This document shows, piece by piece, positions 8,768 to 15,854 of a stretch of 59,384 bases of DNA. The notes under the pieces were generated by a model. It had not been told where the DNA came from, searched no databases, and saw only the letters and a program-made list of their open reading frames with translations. Position 1 is the first letter of the stretch. Each line of letters opens with the position of its first letter. The stretch spans positions 1 to 59,384 of the forward strand of contig JASJBI010000033.1 of assembly GCA_030066595.1 (NCBI GenBank), read 5' to 3'. This DNA is from Alphaproteobacteria bacterium. Its GTDB lineage: Bacteria; Pseudomonadota; Alphaproteobacteria; JAJFFI01. A program made the position numbers and the translations under genes.

Positions 8768-8788
8768 AGCGAAAGTTGGGAGGCCATC

Positions 8789-9580
8789 ATGGCAGTCGAA
8801 TTGCCGGAGAAGACCCGCGAAGCCAAGGAGATGACCGTCGGCGAAGAGGTCATGATCGAAATGCGGGACGTGCACAAATGGTATGGCGAGTTTCACGTCC
8901 TCAAGAACATCGAGCTGACGGTCAACAAGGGCGAGCGCATCGTGGTTTGCGGCCCGTCGGGCTCGGGCAAGTCGACCATGATCCGCTGCATCAACCGGCT
9001 CGAGGAGCACCAGCGGGGCCAGATCATCGTCGACGGCATCGAGCTGACCGGCGACCTCAAGCACATCGAGCATGTCCGGCGCGAAGTCGGCATGGTGTTC
9101 CAGCACTTCAACCTGTTCCCGCATCTCACGGTGCTCGAGAACCTCACGCTGGCGCCGATCTGGGTCCGCAAGGTGCCCAAGGCCGAAGCTGAGGACGCCG
9201 CCATGGGCTATCTCGAGCGGGTCAAGATCCCGGAACAGGCGGCCAAGTTCCCGGGCCAGCTTTCGGGCGGTCAGCAGCAGCGCGTGGCGATTGCCCGCTC
9301 GCTGTGCATGAGCCCCAAGATCATGCTGTTCGACGAGCCCACCTCGGCCCTCGACCCGGAAATGATCGCCGAGGTGCTGGATGTGATGGTCGGCCTGGCC
9401 GAGTCGGGCATGACCATGATCTGCGTCACGCACGAGATGGGATTTGCCCGGACGGTCGCCAACCGCGTCATCTTCATGGACGGCGGCGAGATCATCGAGG
9501 AGAACGAGCCGGAGGAGTTCTTCAACAACCCGCGGTCCGACCGTACCAAGCTGTTCCTAAGCCAGATCTTGACGCACTAG
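8789..9580 (+). CDS. aapP: General L-amino-acid ABC transporter ATP-binding protein
   Basis: The 263-residue protein is a polar-amino-acid ABC ATPase. Walker [10 protein letters not shown] is near residue 53, Q-loop [15 protein letters not shown] near 105, signature LSGGQQQR near 155, Walker [14 protein letters not shown] near 177 and the switch His in VTHEMGFA near 213. The start [25 protein letters not shown] has a short acidic leader before the domain; ATG 8789 follows GGGAGG. It energises AapQM from the cytoplasmic side and closes the operon before a terminator. Confidence 0.95.
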   Translation: MAVELPEKTREAKEMTVGEEVMIEMRDVHKWYGEFHVLKNIELTVNKGERIVVCGPSGSGKSTMIRCINRLEEHQRGQIIVDGIELTGDLKHIEHVRREVGMVFQHFNLFPHLTVLENLTLAPIWVRKVPKAEAEDAAMGYLERVKIPEQAAKFPGQLSGGQQQRVAIARSLCMSPKIMLFDEPTSALDPEMIAEVLDVMVGLAESGMTMICVTHEMGFARTVANRVIFMDGGEIIEENEPEEFFNNPRSDRTKLFLSQILTH

Positions 9581-9620
9581 CCGCGCTTCTCGGGGGAGGA
9601 GGGGCACGCCCAAAGGGCGA

Positions 9621-9658
9621 CGCCCGGCTGCCATTGGCAGCCGGGCGCCTCTCTTTTT
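9621..9658 (+). terminator. Rho-independent terminator of the aap operon
   Basis: CGCCCGGCTGCC (9621-9632) pairs perfectly with GGCAGCCGGGCG (9636-9647) over a three-base loop and is followed by CCTCTCTTTTT. Its position just past aapP and just before the convergent lipoprotein stop makes it the aapJQMP terminator; it could also work for the other strand. Confidence 0.9.
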
Positions 9659-9673
9659 CCGATCTGTCGTCCG

Positions 9674-9811
9674 CTAGAACGCGTTCTTGACGGTCCGCGC
9701 CGTTGCGGCGATGTCCATGCCGATACCTTCGACCGTGTTGCAGGCCGACAGCGACAGCGTGCCACCGGCCAACATGGCCAACATGGCCAGTCTCACAAGC
9801 GTACTCCGCAT
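9674..9811 (-). CDS. Entericidin-family small lipoprotein
   Basis: A 45-residue protein: a signal MRSTLVRLAMLAMLAGGTLS, lipobox LSAC, then NTVEGIGMDIAATARTVKNA. The C-NTVEGIGxDI start of the mature part is the entericidin signature. Entericidin A/B are tiny membrane lipoproteins linked to stationary-phase lysis in E. coli; in alphaproteobacteria the role is unsettled. ATG at 9809-9811 has GAAGGAAG upstream. A longer reading in this frame exists but lacks a ribosome site and would bury the signal peptide. A second paralogue lies 97 bases upstream on the same strand. Confidence 0.85.
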   Translation of the reverse strand: MRSTLVRLAMLAMLAGGTLSLSACNTVEGIGMDIAATARTVKNAF

Positions 9812-9908
9812 TGGTCTTCCTTCATCCGCTTGAGTTGAGCCCATGGGATCCAAACTGTGATCCGGTGTCGTCACCGCCAGGCCGGTTCCGGTCTTGTCCT
9901 GCTGCCGT

Positions 9909-10043
9909 TCAAAAGACGGCTCGTTTGGTGTCTCGCGCCGTCGAAGACAGGGTGTTGCCAAATTCCTCGACCGACTCGCATCCGATCAGCGCCAAGGCGA
10001 AAATCAGAAACAAGCTGCCGAGCGAAATCCTTCGCAACAGCAT
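9909..10043 (-). CDS. Second entericidin-like small lipoprotein (44 aa)
   Basis: Translating the minus strand from ATG at 10041-10043 gives 44 residues ending at TGA 9909-9911: MLLRRISLGSLFLIFALALI, then G-C-E-S-V-E-E-F-G-N and a tail with STARDTKRAVF. Signal peptide, lipobox ALIGC, mature start C-x-S/T-V-E-x-x-G and total size all parallel the neighbour at 9674-9811, so this is a diverged tandem paralogue. GGAGAGAGGA lies about 8 bases upstream of the start. It is short enough to be missed by automatic gene calling. Confidence 0.75.
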   Translation of the reverse strand: MLLRRISLGSLFLIFALALIGCESVEEFGNTLSSTARDTKRAVF

Positions 10044-10141
10044 GCCGCGCGATCCTCTCTCCCCTCAAGTGATGCCCACCCGGGGGTATAGTGCTTCTGC
10101 GTCGTGGATTCTGTCAATATTGCAGGCGTTTGGCGCCGCGC

Positions 10142-10711
10142 TCAGCGCTGACCCGTGTCTCCCGCCGGCAACAGTCCGCTCGCGCGCGGATCCGGGAACG
10201 TCTTGGTTTCCTGTCTATAGGGGGCGAAGCCGGCGCGCTGATAGACGGCCAGGGCTTTCGGATGATCGAGGGTGCAGGTGTGCACCCAGAGGCGGTCGGG
10301 CTCGTGCGTCCAGGCCTCTTCGATGGCCTGACGCAGCAGAAAGGGGCCCAACCCGCGCCCGACGAATTCCGGGATCAGGCCGAAATAGGCGAGCTCGATA
10401 TCGGGCGGGCTGCGCCGGTCCAGCTCGGCAAAGCCCGCCGGAACGCCATCCGCATAGAGGACATAGATGTCCACCTGCGGGTCGTCGATGATGGCCAACA
10501 GCTCCGGGTCGCCCATCACACGGCGCTCGTACCACAACCACGGTTCGCCAACCGTGTTGTAAAGGTACCGATAGAACGAGACCGTGGGGTGCTCGGCGAG
10601 CATGAAGGCCAGCTTGCCCGCCGCCGGCGCCAGATGGACCGGCTTGGGCGGAGCCGTCATCTCCAGATAGGTAATGACCGTCTCCAGCATGTCGCCGTTT
10701 TCTGAGCTCAT
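10142..10711 (-). CDS. GNAT-family N-acetyltransferase
   Basis: The 189-residue reading from ATG at 10709-10711 (MSSENGDMLETVITYLEMT) has the GNAT core at about 85-165: YVLYADGVPAGFAELDRR, ELAYFGLIPEFVGRGLGPFLL with the acetyl-CoA pyrophosphate loop V-G-R-G-L-G, then HTCTLDHPKALAVYQRAGFAP. The N-terminal region before it (RYLYNTVGEPWLWYERR) is shared by a conserved alphaproteobacterial GNAT subgroup. A GAGGAGG box lies 13 bases upstream, rather far, so the start is less certain than the frame. Substrate unknown. It follows the cysK-sseA-GNAT run on the same strand and may be co-transcribed. Confidence 0.88.
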   Translation of the reverse strand: MSSENGDMLETVITYLEMTAPPKPVHLAPAAGKLAFMLAEHPTVSFYRYLYNTVGEPWLWYERRVMGDPELLAIIDDPQVDIYVLYADGVPAGFAELDRRSPPDIELAYFGLIPEFVGRGLGPFLLRQAIEEAWTHEPDRLWVHTCTLDHPKALAVYQRAGFAPYRQETKTFPDPRASGLLPAGDTGQR

Positions 10712-10775
10712 TGGCGGGCGGGATCCTCCTCGTTGAACCGGATCGCTCGAACGATGCCCGATTGCCGCCGGCGGA

Positions 10776-11264
10776 TCAATCGCTCGTCCCGGCACCGGGG
10801 TCCGCGGTCTTCGGTGCCGCCAGGGCGCCTGCCGCAGGATCCAGCCAACGCTGCATCACGCGGCACGGATTGTCCTCGTAGCCGAGCCGCCGATAGAACG
10901 CCTGAACGTCCAGGTTGGTCTCGCGGATCATGATATGAACCTTCGGCACCCCGCGGGACGCCAGCCAGCCCTCGGCATGCTCGACCATGCGCCGGCCGAA
11001 CCCTTGCCCGGTCGAGCCCGGATCGACCGCCAGATAGTAGAGCCAGCCTCGATGGCCGTCGTGCCCGACCATGATTGCCGCAATCGCCCGATCCTCACGG
11101 ACGCCGACGAAGATCTCGGACTCGGAAGAGCTGCAGCACAGATCGATGTCCCGTTCCGGGTCGTTCCACGGGCGAAGCAGGCCGGCAGCCTGCCAAAGGG
11201 CGACGACGGCGCGGCGGTCCTCCGCTGTGTATGCGCGGATGTCTAGAGCACTATCCGACCACAT
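10776..11264 (-). CDS. ypeA: YpeA-like GNAT acetyltransferase
   Basis: The 162-residue protein contains ALWQAAGLLRPWNDPERDID, matching the LLRPWNDPExDI signature of E. coli YpeA, then a GNAT core GHDGHRGWLYYLAVDP and the CoA loop STGQGFGRRMV, and the closing FYRRLGYEDNPCRVMQRWL. The substrate of YpeA is not established. The start ATG at 11262-11264 lies 17 bases downstream of the sseA stop, indicating a cysK-sseA-ypeA transcript. A C-terminal Ala/Pro-rich tail of about 20 residues extends beyond the family core. Confidence 0.88.
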   Translation of the reverse strand: MWSDSALDIRAYTAEDRRAVVALWQAAGLLRPWNDPERDIDLCCSSSESEIFVGVREDRAIAAIMVGHDGHRGWLYYLAVDPGSTGQGFGRRMVEHAEGWLASRGVPKVHIMIRETNLDVQAFYRRLGYEDNPCRVMQRWLDPAAGALAAPKTADPGAGTSD

Positions 11265-11281
11265 GGGCACGGAGATGGTCG

Positions 11282-12133
11282 TCAGGCCTCGACCGGCGTG
11301 TCGTCTCGGCCGCCCCATTCGGCCCAGGACCCGTCGTAGACCGCGACCTGCTTGTGACCCAGAAGATGCAGGCCCAGCGCGAGGATCCCCGCCGTTACCC
11401 CCGAGCCGCAGGTCGTGGTCACCGGCCGCTTCATGTCGACGCCCGCCTCGGCGAAGCGGGCCGCCAGCGCGTCGGCCGGCAGCATGGTGCCAGCGTCCGG
11501 GTCGAGCAGATCGCCATAGGGCAGGCTCAGGCTGCCGGGTATGCGGCCGCTGCGCAAACCGGCGCGCGGCTCGGGATCGACGCCGTTGAACCGGCCGGCG
11601 GAACGTGCATCCAGGACCTGCTCGCGCCGGGTCTCGGTGTTCGCCCACATCTGGCCGAGGTCGCGCAGCATGAAGGTGTTCACACGTGCGGTGAAATGCC
11701 GTTCCCGCGGCATCGGCGCATGGTTCTCGGTCGGCCGACCCTCGGCGAGCCACTTCGGCAGCCCACCGTCCAGCACCGCGACATCGTCGTGCCCGAAGAC
11801 CCGGAACATCCACCACACCCGCGCCGCGCTGAACAGCCCGGCGCCGTCGTAGACCACGATCCGGTTGCCGTCGCCGAGCCCAAGCTTGCGGACCCGGGAG
11901 GAGAACTTCTCGGGCGCCGGCAGCATGTGAGGAAGGCCGCTGTCGGTATCGGCGATATCGTCGATATCGAAAAAGACCGCACCCGGAATGTGGGCTTCCG
12001 CATGCTCCGCCTTAGGATCCCGTTGGGCCGACGCCACGTACCAGGATCCGTCCACCACGCGCACGTCGGGAGCGGAAAGGTGATCGGCAAGCCAGTCCGT
12101 GCTGACCAGCGCGTCGGGGTTTGCATAACTCAT
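11282..12133 (-). CDS. sseA: 3-mercaptopyruvate sulfurtransferase
   Basis: The 283-residue protein has two rhodanese domains. The inactive N-terminal one covers about 10-140 (VVDGSWYVASAQRDPKAEH, AHIPGAVFFDIDDIAD). The catalytic one covers about 165-280 with DARSAGRFNG and the active loop CGSGVTA, Cys near residue 242; the C-G-S-G-V-T form marks mercaptopyruvate sulfurtransferases, not thiosulfate rhodaneses. It should transfer sulfur from 3-mercaptopyruvate to thiols or cyanide, linking it to cysteine breakdown. It starts 7 bases after the cysK stop, so cysteine synthesis and sulfur transfer are coupled. Confidence 0.94.
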   Translation of the reverse strand: MSYANPDALVSTDWLADHLSAPDVRVVDGSWYVASAQRDPKAEHAEAHIPGAVFFDIDDIADTDSGLPHMLPAPEKFSSRVRKLGLGDGNRIVVYDGAGLFSAARVWWMFRVFGHDDVAVLDGGLPKWLAEGRPTENHAPMPRERHFTARVNTFMLRDLGQMWANTETRREQVLDARSAGRFNGVDPEPRAGLRSGRIPGSLSLPYGDLLDPDAGTMLPADALAARFAEAGVDMKRPVTTTCGSGVTAGILALGLHLLGHKQVAVYDGSWAEWGGRDDTPVEA

Positions 12134-12140
12134 GGCGTCT

Positions 12141-13145
12141 TCACTCCGTCAACCAATGCGGGACCGGCAGGCCCTGCGCGCGCAGGAACTCGGGATTGAA
12201 CAGCTTGCTGGCGTAGCGCGTGCCGTAGTCGCAGAGGATCGTCACGATGGTATGTCCGGGTCCCAGCTCCCGGGCTAGGCGAATGGCGCCGGCCACGTTG
12301 ATCCCGCTCGACCCGCCCAGGCAGAGCCCTTCATGTTCCAGAATGTCGAACACGATGGGCATCGCCTCTTCGTCCGGGATCTGATAGGGGAAGTCGATCG
12401 GCGCGCCTTCGATGTTCTTGGTGATGCGCCCCTGGCCGATACCCTCGGCGATCGAGCTGCCTTCGGCTTTGAGCTCACCATGCTTGTAGTAGTGATACAG
12501 GGCCGCCCCCATCGGATCGGCCAGGCCGATCTTGACGTCCTTGTTGCGCTCCTTGAGGAACATGCTGACGCCGCCCAGGGTGCCGCCGGTGCCCACCGCG
12601 CAGATGAAGCCGTCCACGGTGCCGTCGGTCTGTTCCCAGATCTCGGGGCCGGTGGACTTGAAATGGCCGTCCCGGTTGGCGGTGTTGTCCCACTGATTGG
12701 CCCAGATCACGCCGCTCGGCTCGGTGCCCGCGAGATCCCGGGCCAGCCGCTCGGAGACATGTACGTAGTTCTCCGGGTCCTTGTAAGGCACCGCCGGCAC
12801 CTCGCACACCTCGGCGCCGATCAGCCTGAGAAAGTCCTTCTTTTCCTTGGACTGGGTTTCCGGGATCACGATCATGGTCCGGTAGCCGCGGGCGTTGCCG
12901 ACCAGCGCCAGGCCGATGCCGGTGTTGCCCGCCGTGCCCTCGACCACCACCCCGCCGGGCCGCAAGAGCCCGCGGTCCTCCGCATCCTTGATGATGTAGT
13001 AGGCGGCCCGGTCCTTGACCGAGCTCCCCGGATTCAGGAACTCCGCCTTGCCCAGGATCTCGCAGCCGGTCTCCTCCGAGGCGCGGCGCAGGCGGATCAG
13101 GGGCGTGTTGCCGATGGTGCCGGCGAAGCCGTCGCGAACGTCCAT
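12141..13145 (-). CDS. cysK: Cysteine synthase A (O-acetylserine sulfhydrylase)
   Basis: A 334-residue fold-type II PLP enzyme. NPGSSVKDRAAYY holds the PLP lysine (about K44), EGTAGNTGIGLA is the substrate-carboxylate loop, and AVGTGGTLGGVS binds the cofactor phosphate. The GSSIAEGIGQGRITKNIEG segment is typical of the alphaproteobacterial CysK form. It makes cysteine from O-acetylserine and sulfide. I chose ATG at 13143-13145 (MDVRDGFAGTIGNTPLIRL); a TTG four codons upstream is possible but not needed. It leads the cysK-sseA-ypeA run. Confidence 0.94.
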   Translation of the reverse strand: MDVRDGFAGTIGNTPLIRLRRASEETGCEILGKAEFLNPGSSVKDRAAYYIIKDAEDRGLLRPGGVVVEGTAGNTGIGLALVGNARGYRTMIVIPETQSKEKKDFLRLIGAEVCEVPAVPYKDPENYVHVSERLARDLAGTEPSGVIWANQWDNTANRDGHFKSTGPEIWEQTDGTVDGFICAVGTGGTLGGVSMFLKERNKDVKIGLADPMGAALYHYYKHGELKAEGSSIAEGIGQGRITKNIEGAPIDFPYQIPDEEAMPIVFDILEHEGLCLGGSSGINVAGAIRLARELGPGHTIVTILCDYGTRYASKLFNPEFLRAQGLPVPHWLTE

Positions 13146-13260
13146 GAATGGGCCCAAACGTCTGTCGCAAATCTGCCAGGAAAGTATAGAGCCCCCTGCG
13201 GCCGATCAAGGGCGGCAGCCGGCTGGGGCGGGCGGTGAGGCCTGGCTCGCGGGAAGTTGA

Positions 13261-13875
13261 TCAGCGCGTCCTCGACGGCAGCCAGCGCCGGCGCAGGTCC
13301 GCCCGGTTGAGGGCCAGCCATTGCAGCCCGATGATGGTCATCCCATTGTCGAACCCGCCATGCGCCAGGCGGGCCTTGATCTCGGCAAAGGGTAGGGCGA
13401 AGACGCGAATGTCCTCGCCTTCGTCGGCGTGCCCGTGGAGGCCGCCGGCATCGGAGGCATCCACCCGGCCGCAGTAGAGCCGCACGCTCTCGCTGGTGCC
13501 GCCCGGGCTTGAGAGGTAGTGGTAGACGGGAATCAGTTCGGTGAGCGGGAGCCCGGTCTCTTCCCGGGTTTCCCTGTGGGCCACGTCGTCCGGGTCCTCG
13601 TCCGCGTCGATCACGCCGGCGACGATCTCGGTGATCCAGGGGCCCATGCCGCCCGAATAGGCGCCGATGCGGAACTGCTCGATCAGCACCACCTCGTCCC
13701 GCACGGGATCATAGGGCAGCACCGCCACCACATGGCCGCGCTCGAACAGCTCGCGGTCGAGCACAGGGCTCCAGCCGCCGGCGAAGAGCTTGTGCCTGAG
13801 CCGGTAGCGGTCGATCCGGAAATAGCCGTCATAGCCCGTGTCCTGGGAAAGGATCTCGAAGTCGTCCTCGGTCAT
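13261..13875 (-). CDS. nudF: ADP-ribose pyrophosphatase, Nudix family
   Basis: The 204-residue protein has the full Nudix box at about residues 88-110: G-V-I-D-A-D-E-D-P, then VAHRETREETGL, matching G-x5-E-x7-R-E-U-x-E-E-x-G-U with the metal-binding Glu residues present. PVLDRELFERGHVVAVLPYDP and FRIGAY preceding the box are shared by NudF enzymes, as is SSPGGTSESVRLYCGRVD after it. It should hydrolyse ADP-ribose to AMP and ribose-5-phosphate. It is divergent from the hydrolase/OsmC operon and only about 50 bases from the decayed copy of that operon's start. Confidence 0.93.
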   Translation of the reverse strand: MTEDDFEILSQDTGYDGYFRIDRYRLRHKLFAGGWSPVLDRELFERGHVVAVLPYDPVRDEVVLIEQFRIGAYSGGMGPWITEIVAGVIDADEDPDDVAHRETREETGLPLTELIPVYHYLSSPGGTSESVRLYCGRVDASDAGGLHGHADEGEDIRVFALPFAEIKARLAHGGFDNGMTIIGLQWLALNRADLRRRWLPSRTR

Positions 13876-13926
13876 GGCCGCTCCCCCGTCTGGCGCGCCC
13901 GTTTGTAGCCGCGCCCGCCCGCCGCC

Positions 13927-14041
13927 GCCAGCCTTGCCGTCGTCGCGCGCCCGTGTTGGGATGGCGCGGTCAGCGTTAAGAGCCGGGAGGGGACGATGCC
14001 GGTCAAGAGCGAGAGGATCGAGTTCACGGGCGCCCAGGGCG
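13927..14041 (+). repeat. Direct repeat, copy 1: duplicated start of the hydrolase/OsmC gene
   Basis: These 115 bases match 15740-15854 with four mismatches and no gap by my hand alignment. The repeat covers the upstream region, ribosome site and first 15 codons of the hydrolase gene. Here the gene breaks off; at copy 2 it continues intact. The 1.7 kb between copies holds the AT-richer cassette. Confidence 0.92.
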
Positions 14042-14070
14042 GGGGAATTGTTGCCTGCCTCTCGCAGTGA
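13996..14070 (+). pseudogene. Truncated 5' fragment of the hydrolase/OsmC gene
   Basis: From ATG 13996 the frame reads MPVKSERIEFTGAQG, identical to the start of the intact protein at 15809, then runs out of homology and stops at 14068-14070 after 24 codons. It is a gene remnant. Just downstream (14100-14160) lies another short GC-rich, coding-like stretch reading RPLRTVYLLNAKKAGDTRKP on the plus strand; I do not recognise it. The rest of 14071-14297 shows no gene. Confidence 0.8.
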
Positions 14071-14297
14071 GTCTTCTGATGAATGCTGTCGCGAGAGTAG
14101 CGCCCGCTGCGCACGGTCTATCTGCTCAATGCCAAGAAGGCCGGCGACACGCGCAAGCCCTGTTCAGAGACGGAAATAGGGACGAGTAAATCTATTGGAG
14201 CTTCAAATTGGAGAGTGACACGGTGATATATGAGGGAAACGTTCTTGCCGCGTTTCACACCCTATCGTCAGATGCAGTCTTATCTACCTCAATGCTA

Positions 14298-14759
14298 TCA
14301 AGACCGATATAGGTTTACCCATTTGACTTCCCCTTTTCTTTCTTTTCTGAGCAAGGTCACCTCTATAGGTGCCGGGCCTGAACAACAACCGCAATCAGCC
14401 TGGATTTTCGCAGAAGACAAACGCTTTGACACAGACACTTGTCTGAGATTAACGGACGGAAAAGGAATAACTCCTGGCGATGCATTGAATTTGCTGAGAT
14501 TAGATTCCAATGTGTCGCGCAATTCTTCGGAGAATTGTTCCCGTGTCGTGTTCAGCCCGGCATTCGATGCTATCTGCATCATTTCTTCCGCGGTCGACGC
14601 GGCATGAACTGCGAAATCTTCCAGGACACCTTCACACAACCTGATCATCGTTTCATCATCAGGAATAGAAAAAAACGAGGAGCATGCTGACACATACAAA
14701 GGAATTCCCGCCGCGCAAACACCAGCCAAGAATGCCCGACGGGTAGTAGGATTACCCAT
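14298..14759 (-). CDS. Unknown Tat-type lipoprotein, third gene of the AT-richer cassette
   Basis: A 153-residue protein I do not recognise. The N-terminus MGNPTTRRAFLAGVCAAGIP carries a twin-arginine-like RRAFLAG and a hydrophobic core ending in lipobox VSAC (Cys26), so it looks like an exported lipoprotein. The mature part is helical and mixed-charge up to about 120 (ETMIRLCEGVLEDFAVHAAS, NTTREQFSEELRDTLESNL), then has a Cys cluster DCGCCSG and a basic end RKERKGEVKWVNLYRS. It lies 22 bases downstream of the second cassette gene. Base composition is clearly lower in GC than the surroundings, suggesting transfer. Confidence 0.75.
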   Translation of the reverse strand: MGNPTTRRAFLAGVCAAGIPLYVSACSSFFSIPDDETMIRLCEGVLEDFAVHAASTAEEMMQIASNAGLNTTREQFSEELRDTLESNLSKFNASPGVIPFPSVNLRQVSVSKRLSSAKIQADCGCCSGPAPIEVTLLRKERKGEVKWVNLYRS

Positions 14760-14781
14760 ATCGAAATACCGCCCTGACAGA

Positions 14782-15189
14782 TTACTCGCGAGTAGCCGGT
14801 TCTTCCTTCACAATTTTTAGAGCAATCAAATATACTGCTCTTTGGACATCAATAATGATTAATCTCTGTGACTTAGCGGCTTTTATTAGACGAGTCAGAT
14901 CCCTGTCCCATCTGCTTAGCCTCCTCGATAACTTATTTACGACTTCTACTTCGTCGGGCGGCCTTCGAATAATATAGAGACCATCACTGATTTCCTCGAG
15001 CTGCTCCTTCTCAGTTGCTGTGAGCGCACCCAATTGTTCTCTCCTGACAGGTTCTGGATCCGGCCTACTACTGGCTTTAAGAAAAAGCCTATAGGCAGGA
15101 ATAAGACTCTTATAATGCTCCCGAATATCATCAACATTCTGAAACATTTTCTCTAATTCGATTCTGTCAGATACAGTAAATTCAACCAT
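14782..15189 (-). CDS. Unknown helical cytosolic protein, second gene of the AT-richer cassette
   Basis: A 135-residue protein of unknown family. ATG at 15187-15189 (MVEFTVSDRIELEKMFQNV) comes 2 bases after the stop of the upstream membrane gene, arguing for translational coupling; an 18-codon upstream extension overlapping that gene is unlikely. It has no signal or membrane segment. Predicted structure is mainly alpha-helical and highly charged, with a Pro-rich break (SRPDPEPVRREQLG) about residue 43-56 and a basic stretch NKLSRRLSRWDRDLTRLIKA near 88-107. One counted line inside it has 42 percent GC. Confidence 0.7.
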   Translation of the reverse strand: MVEFTVSDRIELEKMFQNVDDIREHYKSLIPAYRLFLKASSRPDPEPVRREQLGALTATEKEQLEEISDGLYIIRRPPDEVEVVNKLSRRLSRWDRDLTRLIKAAKSQRLIIIDVQRAVYLIALKIVKEEPATRE

Positions 15190-15191
15190 TT

Positions 15192-15485
15192 CTATAACAC
15201 CCAAATCAGTACTGACAATAATATTGGGGTTACGGCTGAACAAATGAGAAGAGACAAATAGGATTTTGAAAGAAGATCCGGAGCTTCGTCCTCACGCCTA
15301 ATATGGGAGATGATGGCGACAGAGCCGCAAAGAACGATTAGGAATCCGAACCAGTAAGACAACAACACAAACGGCCTTGCTGTTAAGGGTAAATCGCCCA
15401 GGCCCCTCGCTTCAGTGAAAACAAAGGAAAAAATCGCCAAGAAGAACCCAAGAAGCCCCAATGCGCCGTTGTGAATCCTTTCCAT
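15192..15485 (-). CDS. Unknown three-helix membrane protein, first gene of the AT-richer cassette
   Basis: The 97-residue protein has three hydrophobic segments: LGLLGFFLAIFSFVFTEA (about 8-26), PFVLLSYWFGFLIVLCGSVA (about 38-57) and LSLLICSAVTPILLSVLIWV (about 77-96), with a short charged loop HIRREDEAPD between the second and third. Two ATGs are adjacent; the second (15483-15485) has better spacing from GAGGAGG (15491-15497). I do not recognise the family. As first gene of a three-gene unit it may anchor the other two at the membrane. Confidence 0.72.
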   Translation of the reverse strand: MERIHNGALGLLGFFLAIFSFVFTEARGLGDLPLTARPFVLLSYWFGFLIVLCGSVAIISHIRREDEAPDLLSKSYLSLLICSAVTPILLSVLIWVL

Positions 15486-15488
15486 CAT

Positions 15489-15739
15489 GTCCTCCTCTCA
15501 ACGCACTTAACGCGGGACCCCCCATTTGGATTTTCTCCGATTAGAATTCGCATAATGAGAACGATTTGCCAAGCCACATTCGGGATCTGGTGGCGCATGA
15601 CGCATTGAACGGAATGCACAGCGCCGACACGCTCCCCGCTCTCAAGTCCGAAGATGCCATCGAATGCATCCGTCCGGATTTCGGCCTGGATTATCTGGAA
15701 ACCAGAGGAGCCGCCACAGCAAAAGACGCGCCCGGCGGC
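15489..15739. other. Gene-free boundary of the AT-richer cassette
   Basis: Between the first cassette gene and the second direct repeat the sequence shifts from AT-richer (15500-15570) to GC-richer. An open frame runs through 15566-15808 into the hydrolase, reading LVAHDALNGMHSADTLPALK, but has no ribosome site and is not hydrolase-like, so I treat it as non-coding or a relic. It should hold the promoter of the cassette genes. Confidence 0.5.
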
Positions 15740-15854
15740 GCCAGCCTTGCCGTCGTCGCGCGCCCGTGTTGGGATGGCGCGGTCACCGTCAAGAGCCGGG
15801 AGTGGACGATGCCGGTCAAGAGCGAGAGGATCGAGTTCACGGGCGCGCAGGGCG
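15740..15854 (+). repeat. Direct repeat, copy 2: intact start of the hydrolase/OsmC gene
   Basis: This is the partner of 13927-14041, 115 bases with four differences. It ends 15 codons into the intact hydrolase gene. Copy 1 plus copy 2 bracket the three-gene cassette, so the cassette arrived with, or between the halves of, a local duplication. Confidence 0.92.

Noticed and set aside
6848..9433. 861-codon minus-strand open frame antisense to aapM/aapP
   Set aside because: Low-complexity Asp/Arg/His/Gln composition typical of the antisense of GC-rich coding DNA, no start signal, and both plus-strand genes have full family motifs.
14230..14607. 125-codon plus-strand open frame inside the AT-richer cassette
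   Set aside because: Opposes the lipoprotein gene, which has a signal peptide, lipobox and operon spacing; this frame has none of these.
15566..15808. In-frame N-terminal extension of the hydrolase/OsmC protein
   Set aside because: The duplicated copy and the ribosome site both place the start at ATG 15809; the extension is not hydrolase-like and lies partly in boundary sequence.
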